A stretch of DNA of 38,518 nt from a virus (IMGVR_UViG_3300025168_000222:1-38518); one strand, 5' to 3'; numbered from the stretch's first letter, positions 7,762 to 16,229 are shown. Made by a program: numbers and translations. Notes: generated by a model from the letters alone, not told the origin.

Positions 7762-10700
7762 ATGCCACAAAAATATACATTTGACCAGCTCATGGCTATA
7801 GGTCAGTCAAACCCAGATGTAAAAAAATATTCTTATGAAGAATTATATAAGCAATCTACTGGTAAAGACTATACGCCAAAAGTAGATGATGGTTTTTTAG
7901 ATGAATGGTTGCCAGATTGGATTAAAAAAGGTTACAATGAATCTATAACTGGTATGGCCAGACAAGTCGTTACTGGAGAAAAAAGATTTGATTTAGATAA
8001 ATATGACCCAGGAGTTCTTGGAGATATAGGTTCTGCGATAGCAGGATTTTTAATGCCAGCTGACCTTGCAGCAACAGTTGCTGGCGGTGGCATTGGTAGC
8101 GTAGCTACAAGAACCGCTGCTAAAGTTGGTTTAAAGAGAGCTATAAATATGGGTTCAAAAAGATTAATTAATCTTGGAACTAAAAAAGAAATTGCAGATA
8201 AAGTAATGGAGCAAGGAGCAAAAAATCTTATATCTGGTGCTAGTGTTCAAGCTGGTGCTTTGTCAACTTACACTGGTTTAAATACAGCCTTAAAACAACA
8301 AATAGAAGACAATGAAGTTAACTGGAAAACAGTTTTAACCGATTCCGCTAAATCTGGTTTAGCTGGAGCAGTGGGCGGAGCTATGTTTGGTAGAGCTATG
8401 GGTAGGGGTAGTACAACAACCGCAGCATTAGCTCAAGAAGCAATAGGCTTTGGAACAGTTGAGCCCTTGTTAGCTGGAGAAATTCCAGAGCCTCAAGATT
8501 ATGTAGGCGCATTGGGAGTTGTTTTAGGAATTGGAGCTGCTAAGTCTTTACCTAAAGCAATAAGAGGTTATGTAAAATCAGTATCAGACGAATACAGTTC
8601 AAAAAAAATAGACCCTACAGGTAGATTATCTGTATCAGAGAAAAACAATATTAGGTCAGTTGCAGAAAGCTTTGCTACTCAAGAATGGCTTTCAAAACAA
8701 GGTAGCGAAATTTGGAATTTAAGACAAGATATTAAGGGTAGTTTCTTACCAGAAGTAAGAATATTGAGAGAAGTAAAAATTAAAAAAGGAAACAAGCAAT
8801 TACCTGGTTATAAAATATTAGAAGAAGGTGGAACAAAAACTAGAACTCTTACCACAAAAGAATTTAATTCCGTATATCAAAGAAATCAATTAGTTAGGCA
8901 AAATTCAGAGCAATTAACTTTAAAGTTAAAAGAGTCTTTAAAATTAACAGATGATGAATTCAAAGAACAGTTAATAAACATACCGATAGAAAAACAAACT
9001 GATGCTCAACTTAGAGAAGTAAACAAGAGATTGTTCACTAGGTATAAAGTTGAAACTCATTATAAAACATTTACAGAACACGCTTCTGAATTACCAGTTA
9101 AAGATATGTTTGATCACATTCTAGGAGATATGTCTATTGCTTTTAAAACAGCATCAAAATCATTTAAAGATGAGGGTGCTCGCTCTGTTATAAAAATGAT
9201 GGATGATGTTAATAGAAATAAAATTGCCAGAGTTTCTACTAAAATATCAGAGTTACAATCATCTCCTTTACAAAAAATAGCAAAAGATAAAAAACGAATG
9301 GAAGATGTTTACAGGGAAACCACTGGTCTTAGAGTTAGAAGTGCAGAAAATAAAGAATACGTTGATTGGTTAGAAAATTGGGCTTCGGAAAGCTTTGACT
9401 ATGCTGGTAGTTCTGGAGTAAAAAGAGCTGCTAAGAGAAAAAATTACCTTCCCGTTGTATGGAAACCAGAAGTTAGGGATGCCTTGTTTAACGACCTTCT
9501 TACATTAGATGAAAAGTTTAAATTAATTGGAGATGATTTTATACCAGATGGAGAAGCTCGAGTAGCATTTAATAACATGTTATCTTCTATGGCTGCAAGA
9601 AAAGAATTTTCTTCTAGCAGTATAAAGATATTAAACAATATTCGAAAAACATATAATGTAGATTATGCTGAAGCATATAAAATGATGAAGTCTGATATCA
9701 TTCCAGATAAAATAGCACCCTTTAATAATATAGAAAATTTAAGAAAATACGATATAACAGATGAATTGGTTCCGTTATTAGAAACTGATTTAAGAGCTTT
9801 AGTTACTGTTTACGACGAGCGACTAGCTAGAAGAGCTGAAACAGTTAAAATGTTTGGCAGAAAAAACGAAGCGTTAAGAGAAATAGTTCCAGAAATATTT
9901 AGAAGAAATCCTAAAGAAGCAAACTTAATTCAAGAAGCTATGGATAGACTCACTGGAGCTGTTGAGAGAGACCCTACTAAAAATTTTAGCCCAAGAGTTA
10001 GAAAATATTTTGAAAACATAATGGCTTTTGAAGCTATGAGTAAGATATCTCTTGGTACTGCAACAATAGCAAACTTAACTCAAACTTTTATATCTATACT
10101 ACCTCAACTTGGATTATATAGAACCACTAAAGGTTTTTTAAAACTTGCTAATCCAGAATTTAGAAAAAAACTACAAGCTCCTCAAGCAGATTTTATTAGA
10201 GAGATGTTGGGAGAAGTTGGAAGCTCATCTGTAATGAGAAAGTGGTCTGATAGATTTGCAAAGTATAGTTTATTTACTGGTATAAATAGATTCAATAATT
10301 TAGCTTCTGCTTCCACTGCAAAAATTGGTATAGATGATTATATAAACACATTTAGAAAAAATCCAAGCTCTATTAAGGGTCAGTATGCAAAGAAAAAACT
10401 TAAAAAATTATTTAACATAGACATTAGGCAAGGAGTAGATGTTGCTGAAAAAGATATAATAGCTGGAATGTCTAACTTCGCAAGAACATCTCAGCTTCAA
10501 AGGGATTTTTTAAAAGAACCATTATGGGCTAGTAATCCAAAAGCTAGACCTTTTATAATGTTTAAAAGCTTTGGTTACAAGCAAGCTACTATGATAAAAG
10601 ATGCAATTAAAATGGAAATGAAACTAGGAAATCCATTGATATTTTTAAGGCTAGGGGTAGGAGGATTTGCTGGAGGTAAATTTGTACAGTGGTCAAAAGA

Positions 10701-11265
10701 AAATATATATTCTTGGTTGTCTGGTAGAGAAGTTTATAATCCACAAGATACTAAATGGCAAGAATTTATAGAAACCATGTCTTCTGTGGGTGCTTTTGGT
10801 ATGCTTACAGATTTTATAGATGCAGAAGATTTTTTGGGTAATGTAAAGTTTGTGGTTACTCCTCCCTTTTTAAGTGATTTGCAAACTGGATTTAAAGCTT
10901 TAGAAGAATTTAGTAGGAGCGTAGATAGTTTTGGATTTACTCAAACATCTTTTAGAAGAGCTGCTTATAAAGGTGCTCCTATATTTGGATCGCTTCCAGC
11001 TAGAGCTGCGGAAAGATTTGTAGCAACAGAAGGTCAAAAGAGAGCCTCTCAAAAAAGCAGAAAAGCTAGAGAAAAAACCAAAATATTAGACTATATGATG
11101 GGAGGGAAAACTGATATAGCTAAAACTAGATTGCTTCAATGGAATAAAAACAATCCTAGGAATCCGTTTACGTATAACGACATAGGGCACAAGGCAATTT
11201 ACAGAAAAGCTCTTCAAAAAAGAATGAAAAAAATAAAAGAAAACATGCCTTCAGTAAGAGTATAA
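7762..11265 (+). CDS. Large internal virion (ejection) protein, 1167 aa
   Basis: The largest gene of the window. Residues about 1-40 are Tyr/Asp-rich. Residues 85-125 and 190-260 contain Gly/Ala-rich, membrane-compatible stretches (GFLMPADLAATVAGGGIGSV; SGLAGAVGGAMFGRAMGRGS), and the rest is long basic and acidic helix. The size, helical nature and order after three smaller ejection-type genes match the large internal protein of podoviruses (role of T7 gp16). I see no lytic transglycosylase motif, unlike T7 gp16, so any wall-cutting activity would have to come from elsewhere. The C-terminus is strongly basic. Confidence 0.7.
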   Translation: MPQKYTFDQLMAIGQSNPDVKKYSYEELYKQSTGKDYTPKVDDGFLDEWLPDWIKKGYNESITGMARQVVTGEKRFDLDKYDPGVLGDIGSAIAGFLMPADLAATVAGGGIGSVATRTAAKVGLKRAINMGSKRLINLGTKKEIADKVMEQGAKNLISGASVQAGALSTYTGLNTALKQQIEDNEVNWKTVLTDSAKSGLAGAVGGAMFGRAMGRGSTTTAALAQEAIGFGTVEPLLAGEIPEPQDYVGALGVVLGIGAAKSLPKAIRGYVKSVSDEYSSKKIDPTGRLSVSEKNNIRSVAESFATQEWLSKQGSEIWNLRQDIKGSFLPEVRILREVKIKKGNKQLPGYKILEEGGTKTRTLTTKEFNSVYQRNQLVRQNSEQLTLKLKESLKLTDDEFKEQLINIPIEKQTDAQLREVNKRLFTRYKVETHYKTFTEHASELPVKDMFDHILGDMSIAFKTASKSFKDEGARSVIKMMDDVNRNKIARVSTKISELQSSPLQKIAKDKKRMEDVYRETTGLRVRSAENKEYVDWLENWASESFDYAGSSGVKRAAKRKNYLPVVWKPEVRDALFNDLLTLDEKFKLIGDDFIPDGEARVAFNNMLSSMAARKEFSSSSIKILNNIRKTYNVDYAEAYKMMKSDIIPDKIAPFNNIENLRKYDITDELVPLLETDLRALVTVYDERLARRAETVKMFGRKNEALREIVPEIFRRNPKEANLIQEAMDRLTGAVERDPTKNFSPRVRKYFENIMAFEAMSKISLGTATIANLTQTFISILPQLGLYRTTKGFLKLANPEFRKKLQAPQADFIREMLGEVGSSSVMRKWSDRFAKYSLFTGINRFNNLASASTAKIGIDDYINTFRKNPSSIKGQYAKKKLKKLFNIDIRQGVDVAEKDIIAGMSNFARTSQLQRDFLKEPLWASNPKARPFIMFKSFGYKQATMIKDAIKMEMKLGNPLIFLRLGVGGFAGGKFVQWSKENIYSWLSGREVYNPQDTKWQEFIETMSSVGAFGMLTDFIDAEDFLGNVKFVVTPPFLSDLQTGFKALEEFSRSVDSFGFTQTSFRRAAYKGAPIFGSLPARAAERFVATEGQKRASQKSRKAREKTKILDYMMGGKTDIAKTRLLQWNKNNPRNPFTYNDIGHKAIYRKALQKRMKKIKENMPSVRV

Positions 11266-11297
11266 AAAAGTAAAAGAATTTAATAGAGGAAAAAATA

Positions 11298-11477
11298 ATG
11301 CCTAAAAAGAAAAAACGAAAAGGTTTATACGCTAATATCCACGCTAAGCGTAAAAGAATAAAGGCTGGTTCAGGGGAAAAGATGAGAAAGCCAGGAACTA
11401 AGGGAGCTCCTACAAAAAAAGCTTTTAGAAAATCTGCTAAGACAGCTAAAAAAACAAGAAGAAAAAGAAAAAGATAA
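11298..11477 (+). CDS. Very basic 59-aa protein (IHAKRKRIKAGSGEKMR type)
   Basis: The ATG at 11298 follows a GAGGAAAAAATA ribosome site, and the 59-aa frame ends in TAA overlapping the next ATG. The sequence contains LYANIHAKRKRIKAGSGEKM and KPGTKGAPTKKAF. I recognise this as a widespread small phage protein of unknown function, coded near internal virion proteins. More than a third of the residues are Lys or Arg, which suggests DNA contact, either inside the particle or soon after entry. The role is inference. Confidence 0.75.
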   Translation: MPKKKKRKGLYANIHAKRKRIKAGSGEKMRKPGTKGAPTKKAFRKSAKTAKKTRRKRKR

Positions 11478-11782
11478 TGGCGGCTAAAAAAACAAAATCA
11501 AAAAAAGACTCACGACTAAAGAGAGCTGGTGTATCTGGTTTTAATAAGCCAAAGAGAACGCCAAGTCATCCTAAGAAAAGCCATGTGGTAGTAGCTAAAG
11601 TCGGAGATAAAATTAAAACTATTAGATTTGGAGAGCAAGGAGCTAGCACTGCTGGTAAAGCTAAAGCTGGAGAGTCTAAAAAAATGAAAATGAAACGTAA
11701 GTCTTTTAAGGCTAGACATCGTAAGAATATAGCTAAAGGAAAAATGAGCGCAGCTTATTGGGCTAATAGGGTCAAGTGGTAG
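11477..11782 (+). CDS. Basic small phage protein, 101 aa
   Basis: A 101-aa basic protein with the segments DSRLKRAGVSGFNKPKRTPS, HPKKSHVVVAKVGDKIKTIR, FGEQGASTAGKAKAGES and, at the end, KGKMSAAYWANRVKW. This is a family I know from many phages and metagenomic viral contigs, function unknown. The conserved HPKKSH and C-terminal YWANxVKW are present, so it looks intact. It is one of three consecutive Lys/Arg-rich genes placed after the ejection proteins. Confidence 0.8.
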   Translation: MAAKKTKSKKDSRLKRAGVSGFNKPKRTPSHPKKSHVVVAKVGDKIKTIRFGEQGASTAGKAKAGESKKMKMKRKSFKARHRKNIAKGKMSAAYWANRVKW

Positions 11783-11896
11783 ATGCCAAATAAAAAAGCC
11801 AAAGAAAGAAAGCGTAGAAAAAGAAAGCTTACGATTGAAAATAAATCTATTAAGAGATTAATGAAAAAGAAAAAGAAAGAACAAGCAGATGAATGA
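11783..11896 (+). CDS. Tiny basic protein, 37 aa
   Basis: The ATG at 11783 follows the previous TAG directly, and the 37-aa frame (MPNKKAKERKRRKRKLTIEN then KSIKRLMKKKKKEQADE) ends in TGA at 11894, overlapping the next gene by 8 bases. Nearly half the residues are Lys or Arg. Similar tiny MPNKKAKxRKRxKRK proteins occur in other phages. The overlaps on both sides and the trend of its neighbours support translation. DNA or RNA binding is likely on charge alone. Confidence 0.6.
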   Translation: MPNKKAKERKRRKRKLTIENKSIKRLMKKKKKEQADE

Positions 11897-12581
11897 AGAA
11901 AAAACAATAAACGACATAATAAATGCAAGTGATATTGCAGAGTTTTTATCAAATAGCTTGAAAATCAGAAGACCAGAAGGTTTTCTGCCGCCTGAAGAAA
12001 AATTTGGGTACAATACAGGTGCTTTCACAACCCCAAGTAGACCAAAAGACTATTACGACTATCTTGAAAATCTTGAGGATATGGCAGCAGAAGGAGAAGA
12101 GGTTAGAGCTACAGATGAAAATTTAGTAAAGTATTACCTATCTAAATTTCAAGGAAGTTCTCCAACTGGCATGAGTAGAAATCCTGTTACAGAAGAGATG
12201 GAAAGCAACTATGTAAACAAAATGAGAATGTTTGGAGATAGAAGCAAAAAAGAGGGAAGATATGTAATGGGTGACCCTCGCAATGAAGAGTTGCGAGATG
12301 CGTTTGCAGTTAAAGAACACTTAGAACAAGGAAAAAGCTTTGATAAGTTAGGCTCTGGTTTAAAAAATCAAGTTGTAAAAAGGGCAAAAGCTTTCAACCG
12401 AAAAGAAAGTGATAGTCTCAATAATTTCTTTGACAGATACTATGAAGATATAAAAACAAACCCAATGAGTCCTAACTACAGAATGCAAGAAGCTCCTATG
12501 CCTAATATAGAAACTGAAAGCGCTCAATCTCCAAGTATTCTTGATTTGCTTAAAACAGCAATGTCTGGTGGATTTAGATAA
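11889..12581 (+). CDS. Unknown late protein, 230 aa
   Basis: A 230-aa acidic to neutral, largely helical protein with no recognised domain. Its C-terminus (SAQSPSILDLLKTAMSGG) contains an SILDLL motif that reappears as SILDLM near the N-terminus of the next protein; this may be a shared docking or packaging tag. Being at the end of the virion operon, it may be a minor virion protein. The start codon overlaps the tiny basic gene before it. Confidence 0.65.
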   Translation: MNEEKTINDIINASDIAEFLSNSLKIRRPEGFLPPEEKFGYNTGAFTTPSRPKDYYDYLENLEDMAAEGEEVRATDENLVKYYLSKFQGSSPTGMSRNPVTEEMESNYVNKMRMFGDRSKKEGRYVMGDPRNEELRDAFAVKEHLEQGKSFDKLGSGLKNQVVKRAKAFNRKESDSLNNFFDRYYEDIKTNPMSPNYRMQEAPMPNIETESAQSPSILDLLKTAMSGGFR

Positions 12582-12593
12582 AAGAACAGAGAG

Positions 12594-13301
12594 ATGAATG
12601 ATTTAATGAAAATGTTATCTGAGCTTATGAGTTCAGAGCCAGCTGTTTCTACAAGAACTCAACCTTCTGGTCAATCAATTTTAGACTTGATGACTCCAGA
12701 TTCTGTTAAGTACGGTAGTCCAACTACGATAATAAAAGGTAAGACTGAATCTACTGGTATACCGATGAATGTCGTTGCTATTAGAAAAGCCCTAGAAAAA
12801 ATTGCTGAATCAGACAATTTATCTACTGCAATAGGCTCAGAAATACTAAACAAAAGAGATGAATTTAATCAAAAAAGAGAAGGTAGGTTTGTTGTTAAGA
12901 CAATGCTGGACAAACTAGCTACTGGAAACGCTCCAGGAGGTTTAGTTGCTTATAGAACAGAGCAAGGTTTTCCACGTAAGAGTCGTGGAACAATAACCGC
13001 AGCAGATTTTAGAGAGGCTTTAAATCAAAGTAGTCCAGACACAATAGCAGTGTTTGGCAATAAGAGTTCTGATCCTCGTTATAAAGAAATGCATGTCAAC
13101 AGTATTTTGCATGAACTAATTCATGCTGGGTCTAAAAAAGATACTAAATTATATAGGCATGGAAAACGCAGGGAACATCAAGAGACATTTGATAAGGCTG
13201 TAAATAAATCACTAAAAAATAGAACTTTTAAAGATTTGCTTTATAACGCTATGAATGAAAAAAGTGTTGATGGAAACTTTTTAGATATGATAACTAGGTA
13301 A
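12594..13301 (+). CDS. Putative zinc metallopeptidase of the virion operon
   Basis: A 235-aa protein with a zincin motif HELIH (H173, E174, H177) inside a hydrophobic helix (VNSILHELIHAGS). A nearby downstream KRREHQETFD (H195, E197) could give the third zinc ligand. The N-terminal 60 residues are helical and contain SILDLM, a motif shared with the C-terminus of the upstream protein. The last gene of the late operon, it could be a virion-borne or maturation protease. The peptidase family is not assignable by eye and the substrate is unknown. The HExxH site is intact, so activity is plausible. Confidence 0.65.
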   Translation: MNDLMKMLSELMSSEPAVSTRTQPSGQSILDLMTPDSVKYGSPTTIIKGKTESTGIPMNVVAIRKALEKIAESDNLSTAIGSEILNKRDEFNQKREGRFVVKTMLDKLATGNAPGGLVAYRTEQGFPRKSRGTITAADFREALNQSSPDTIAVFGNKSSDPRYKEMHVNSILHELIHAGSKKDTKLYRHGKRREHQETFDKAVNKSLKNRTFKDLLYNAMNEKSVDGNFLDMITR

Positions 13302-13307
13302 AGAAAC

Positions 13308-13338
13308 GGGGTGCAGAAAATAGATAAAACCACACCCC
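13308..13338. terminator. Hairpin between convergent operons
   Basis: GGGGTG (13308-13313) can pair with CACCCC (13333-13338) across a 19-base loop, between the plus-strand late operon and the minus-strand replication operon that meet head to tail here. Read from the minus strand it is followed by GTTTCTTT, read from the plus strand it has no U-run. It could stop or stabilise either transcript; the stem is only 6 bp, so confidence is limited. Confidence 0.45.
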
Positions 13339-13355
13339 TAGGAGCACCATGAATT

Positions 13356-13532
13356 TTATTTCTTTCTATCTCTTTTAATTTTTTTCTCTCTCTCCCTCCT
13401 AAGCTGGGAGGGCTTAGTGTAAAACCTTCGCTCTTCCAGCTCTAGTAACAAGCTAGTCTCTCTAATCTTTTTCTTAAATTCAGAAAGCATCTTAGATAAA
13501 GGTTTATTTTTTGTCTTCTTCACTAATATCAT
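13356..13532 (-). CDS. rpsU: Phage-encoded ribosomal protein bS21 homologue
   Basis: A 58-aa basic protein. The core FKKKIRETSLLLELEERRFY followed by TKPSQLRREREKKIKRDRKK follows the bS21 pattern (FKRxxxxxGxLxExRRRxFYEKPSxxRKRxKxxxxxR). bS21 is a small subunit protein near the anti-Shine-Dalgarno end of 16S rRNA and takes part in initiation. I chose the ATG at 13532 because it has a GGAGA site seven bases upstream; an upstream in-frame ATG at 13580 lacks one. It overlaps the upstream gene by 29 bases and is the last gene of the replication operon. Phage bS21 genes are known and are thought to shift translation to viral messages. Assignment is by eye but the pattern is strong. Confidence 0.8.
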   Translation of the reverse strand: MILVKKTKNKPLSKMLSEFKKKIRETSLLLELEERRFYTKPSQLRREREKKIKRDRKK

Positions 13533-13884
13533 TATTTCTCCAGTTATTATAAAACTCTTGTTTAGCCCACTTCTCTGCACTTATCTCCCACTTATTGTCA
13601 TCGTAAGGGTCTCTGCCACAATGTACAGCCATAGTACCAGCTTGGCAGTATTTTCTAACAAACTTCTTAACACCTATTCTTTTAGCATCTAAAGCGTGTT
13701 TACATTCATGTAGAATGGTAAGCATAAAGTCCTCTGCGTCTCCTTCTTTCATCTCTATATCTTTGATAATCATTTTATCTTCTTCTGGTATATACATAGC
13801 CTTGACATCTAAGTCTTTGTCCATAACTATGGTGGGATATATATCGTAAGAATGTACTATTGACCTTACAACTAAATTACGCAA
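13504..13884 (-). CDS. HECKH zinc-metallopeptidase-like protein, TTG start
   Basis: A 126-aa protein with a zincin motif HECKH (H59, E60, H63) in FMLTILHECKHALDAKRIG, and an acidic AEKWAKQEF helix about 40 residues later (E103) that could offer the third ligand. This layout resembles small SprT/ImmA-like metallopeptidases found in phages. The start is TTG at 13884, supported by an AGAGGA site 8 bases before it; it overlaps the DnaB helicase gene by 8 bases. The substrate is unknown. It lies next to the bS21 gene and across the convergent junction from another HExxH protein. Confidence 0.65.
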   Translation of the reverse strand: MRNLVVRSIVHSYDIYPTIVMDKDLDVKAMYIPEEDKMIIKDIEMKEGDAEDFMLTILHECKHALDAKRIGVKKFVRKYCQAGTMAVHCGRDPYDDNKWEISAEKWAKQEFYNNWRNNDISEEDKK

Positions 13885-15217
13885 ATGTTAAGTCCTCTTT
13901 CTTTCTCTTCTCGTGATCACTAGCTTCTACTATAGTGTTAAATAATTTGCAACTATCTCCAGAGTAACCCATCTCTACAGAGCCAGGAGTGCCATATCTA
14001 TTCTTAGATACTATCAACATCATCTCATTTGGCATCCATATTCTACCATTAGAATCCTCTTCTCCATATCTAGAAACATAAGGATAGTGCGTGAACACTA
14101 CCATTTCCGCATCCTGTTCTAACGAACCAGACTCCGCTAAATCCGATAACCTTGGGGTCGCATCTATCCTATGTTCTATGTTTCTATTAAGCTGCGAAAC
14201 TAATATTACGCACATATCATCGCCTTTGGCGAGCCACTTATATCTCATAGTAGTTTCACGTATCTTGTGTCTTAAGTCTCTGTTATCTCTAGATGGGTAT
14301 TCAATAAGACCTATGTGGTCATCTATCACTACATCTGGATTAATCTTTTTTATCTCATTAAAAGTCTCTTGCATATCTCTAACATTGTCATACATAAATA
14401 GTTTGTCTTTGTAGTTTTTCTTTATGTATTCCATAGCTCTATGTATCTCTGGCATAGATTCTTTTGTTCCATGTCTTAATCCTTTATAGGATAAGCTATC
14501 AGATTCCATAGCAATAAACTTCTTCATCATCTCTGTATTAGGCATCTCTCTATTGAACATAGCCACCCTTTTACCAGAGAGAACAAGCTCTCTAGCTATG
14601 TTAGCAGCTACAGTTGTCTTACCATTAGCTGGTCTGCCAGCTATAATAGTTATCTCTCCTCTTGTCATTCCGTGTATAACAGAATCTAGCTTATCTAAAC
14701 CAGTCTTTATTATACCTCTACTATTAAATATAGAATCATTGGTGTCGTGTAAAAGCTGATCAATATCAAATTCATTATTAGAAGGTCTAAGGTTTATAAG
14801 ATTTGAAGAGTCATTGTTTAGTTTGTTTATGAGAGAATCTAAGTCTACAGAATTATCTTCTGCAGTCTTTATTATATTGTGAGAGTGGTCAATCATTTTT
14901 CTTCTCAACCAATGCTCGTGTATTAACTTAGCATATAACTCTGACTGTGCAGAGCTAGGTTCTTTTGAAGATATACCACTTATATCGTATGCTACGCTTT
15001 TCCCACTATGTTTTTTAGCTGGAAAATTGTGTACTACAGATACTATATCTATAGTCTCTCCATTCTTATACATCTTCTTAAGGGTTCTCCATAAATCCTT
15101 ATTGAACCCATTGTAAAATACATCATCATCCTCAATCCATTTAGATACTTTTACTATACTACTTGGCTTGTTTATCAGACAACATAACAGAGATTCTTCT
15201 GTTTCTATATTGTGCAT
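13877..15217 (-). CDS. Replicative DNA helicase, DnaB family
   Basis: This 446-aa protein has the DnaB layout. The N-terminal helical domain is residues 1-105 (ETEESLLCCLI), with a linker after it. The RecA-like domain has Walker A GRPANGKTT at 194-202, a Walker B stretch PDVVIDDHIGLIEY, the ILVSQLNRNIE sensor motif and DLAESGSLEQDAEMV. It would unwind DNA ahead of the replication fork as a hexamer. Length matches the family. It starts just after a zinc-ribbon protein gene that may be its loader. No primase domain or DNA polymerase is found here, so host enzymes probably finish the replisome. Confidence 0.95.
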   Translation of the reverse strand: MHNIETEESLLCCLINKPSSIVKVSKWIEDDDVFYNGFNKDLWRTLKKMYKNGETIDIVSVVHNFPAKKHSGKSVAYDISGISSKEPSSAQSELYAKLIHEHWLRRKMIDHSHNIIKTAEDNSVDLDSLINKLNNDSSNLINLRPSNNEFDIDQLLHDTNDSIFNSRGIIKTGLDKLDSVIHGMTRGEITIIAGRPANGKTTVAANIARELVLSGKRVAMFNREMPNTEMMKKFIAMESDSLSYKGLRHGTKESMPEIHRAMEYIKKNYKDKLFMYDNVRDMQETFNEIKKINPDVVIDDHIGLIEYPSRDNRDLRHKIRETTMRYKWLAKGDDMCVILVSQLNRNIEHRIDATPRLSDLAESGSLEQDAEMVVFTHYPYVSRYGEEDSNGRIWMPNEMMLIVSKNRYGTPGSVEMGYSGDSCKLFNTIVEASDHEKRKKEDLTFA

Positions 15218-15223
15218 ATAACC

Positions 15224-15604
15224 TCAATCTATTTTAGGTGGTACTCTATCCATAGCAAGAAATTCGTGTCTTTTCTTAGCCGTCTTGCTAGAATTATTAT
15301 TATTTATAATGGCAGTAAGGTATTTTAATCCCTTGCCTTCTTGTGGTGAGTTAGCTTTTATAAAGTTATTGATTGCCATAATTACCATATCTGAATCACA
15401 GTTTTTTATCTCAGTAAGAAACCCATAGATGTCTACTTCTGCTAACTTTATATTTCTACTGCTATCAATTTGATTTGTAACATGGTCTATGAGATTGAGA
15501 CACTCCTTACTATATGACATTCTCATATTTTCTATTTGTTTAGTATACTTTTGTTTCTTTACTTGTCCTCCACAAGTGGGACATTTTTCTGTTTTTCTAG
15601 GCAA
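15224..15604 (-). CDS. Zinc-ribbon protein next to DnaB, possible helicase loader
   Basis: A protein of about 126 aa with an N-terminal Cys pair (CPTCGG) and a helical middle. The C-terminus GKGLKYLTAIINNNNSSK is similar in style to the ends of phage replication initiator and helicase-loader proteins (GLGYLLxIL). The best start is TTG at 15604, eight bases after an AGGAG site; a GTG at 15613 overlaps that site. It sits directly upstream of dnaB in transcription order, which fits a loading role. This remains inference. Confidence 0.6.
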   Translation of the reverse strand: MPRKTEKCPTCGGQVKKQKYTKQIENMRMSYSKECLNLIDHVTNQIDSSRNIKLAEVDIYGFLTEIKNCDSDMVIMAINNFIKANSPQEGKGLKYLTAIINNNNSSKTAKKRHEFLAMDRVPPKID

Positions 15605-15921
15605 CTTGAACACTCCTTTTTTTCTAGCGGCATATTACCAAAAACCTCTGGGTCAAGGTATTCTGCTTCAATCTCTCCATCCCATTTCTTATTAGTCTGA
15701 TAAGCATTCTTACAAATATTACATCTAAAAGGTTTATTAGAAAATCCTACTGTTTTTCTACTTATAGACCCTTTTGATCTATTATACTGCTGAAGACCGT
15801 CAAAGTCAAACCAATCATCTTCAAAATAATAAAGAAATGTTTCTATCTCTGCATAGTTTTTTACTAGAGCGTCTTGAGAATAATCAGCATTAAAAGACCT
15901 AGTTTCTCTTACTCGCTTCAT
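15559..15921 (-). CDS. Cys-knuckle protein, 120 aa
   Basis: The ATG at 15921 forms an ATGA overlap with the preceding gene, so this start is preferred over upstream options. The 120-aa protein has two Cys pairs (CNIC at about residue 66 and CSSC at about 106) likely to bind one zinc, and an acidic N-terminal half (FLYYFEDDWFDFDGL). It overlaps the next gene by about 46 bases. No family recognised. The operon context suggests a DNA- or protein-binding replication accessory. Confidence 0.6.
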   Translation of the reverse strand: MKRVRETRSFNADYSQDALVKNYAEIETFLYYFEDDWFDFDGLQQYNRSKGSISRKTVGFSNKPFRCNICKNAYQTNKKWDGEIEAEYLDPEVFGNMPLEKKECSSCLEKQKNVPLVEDK

Positions 15922-16229
15922 TTTGCTTGAGATAGAGAGCTCACCATCTCTAACCATTCTTCGTACCTCTGGATTACGTAAATCTGACCTCTGTCTTCTT
16001 TTACCAGCTGTATGTCCACTTCCTCTGTCGGTTTCAACCATTTTGCTACTCTCTTTCTTACTTTACATTGAACTTTATATTCTTGAATCATTAAGTCTAC
16101 TTGTTCGTTTTGACCCATAGACCTACCATCGGAACCCCATGCTCGTTTAGAACTTAATCCTTTTTCAATAGCAATGTCAACACATTCTCGTTCAAATCTA
16201 TTGCCCTTTTGTTTGCTTTTACTTGCCAT
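15918..16229 (-). CDS. Holliday-junction-resolvase-like endonuclease
   Basis: A 103-aa protein with the PD-(D/E)xK nuclease pattern of the Hjc/VRR type. Visible residues are E13 in NRFERECVD, the AWGSDGRSMG loop, D45 in NEQVDLMI, and Q54-C-K56 in YKVQCKVR. The usual E-x-K is Q-C-K here, a known variation in this superfamily. It would cut four-way or branched DNA made during recombination-dependent replication before packaging. Size matches single-domain resolvases. Neighbours coding for annealing protein, exonuclease and helicase agree with this. Confidence 0.75.
   Translation of the reverse strand: MASKSKQKGNRFERECVDIAIEKGLSSKRAWGSDGRSMGQNEQVDLMIQEYKVQCKVRKRVAKWLKPTEEVDIQLVKEDRGQIYVIQRYEEWLEMVSSLSQAK

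Noticed and set aside
7762-11265. Lytic transglycosylase domain in the large internal protein
   Set aside because: No SLT-type catalytic Glu context could be found in the N-terminal part, so no wall-cutting activity is claimed.
13533-13580. Upstream start at 13580 for the bS21-like gene
   Set aside because: It adds 16 residues unlike bS21 and has no ribosome site, whereas the ATG at 13532 has GGAGA.
14091-14759. Plus-strand open frames opposite the DnaB helicase gene
   Set aside because: They lie wholly on the antisense strand of a clear helicase and have no ribosome sites or recognisable products.
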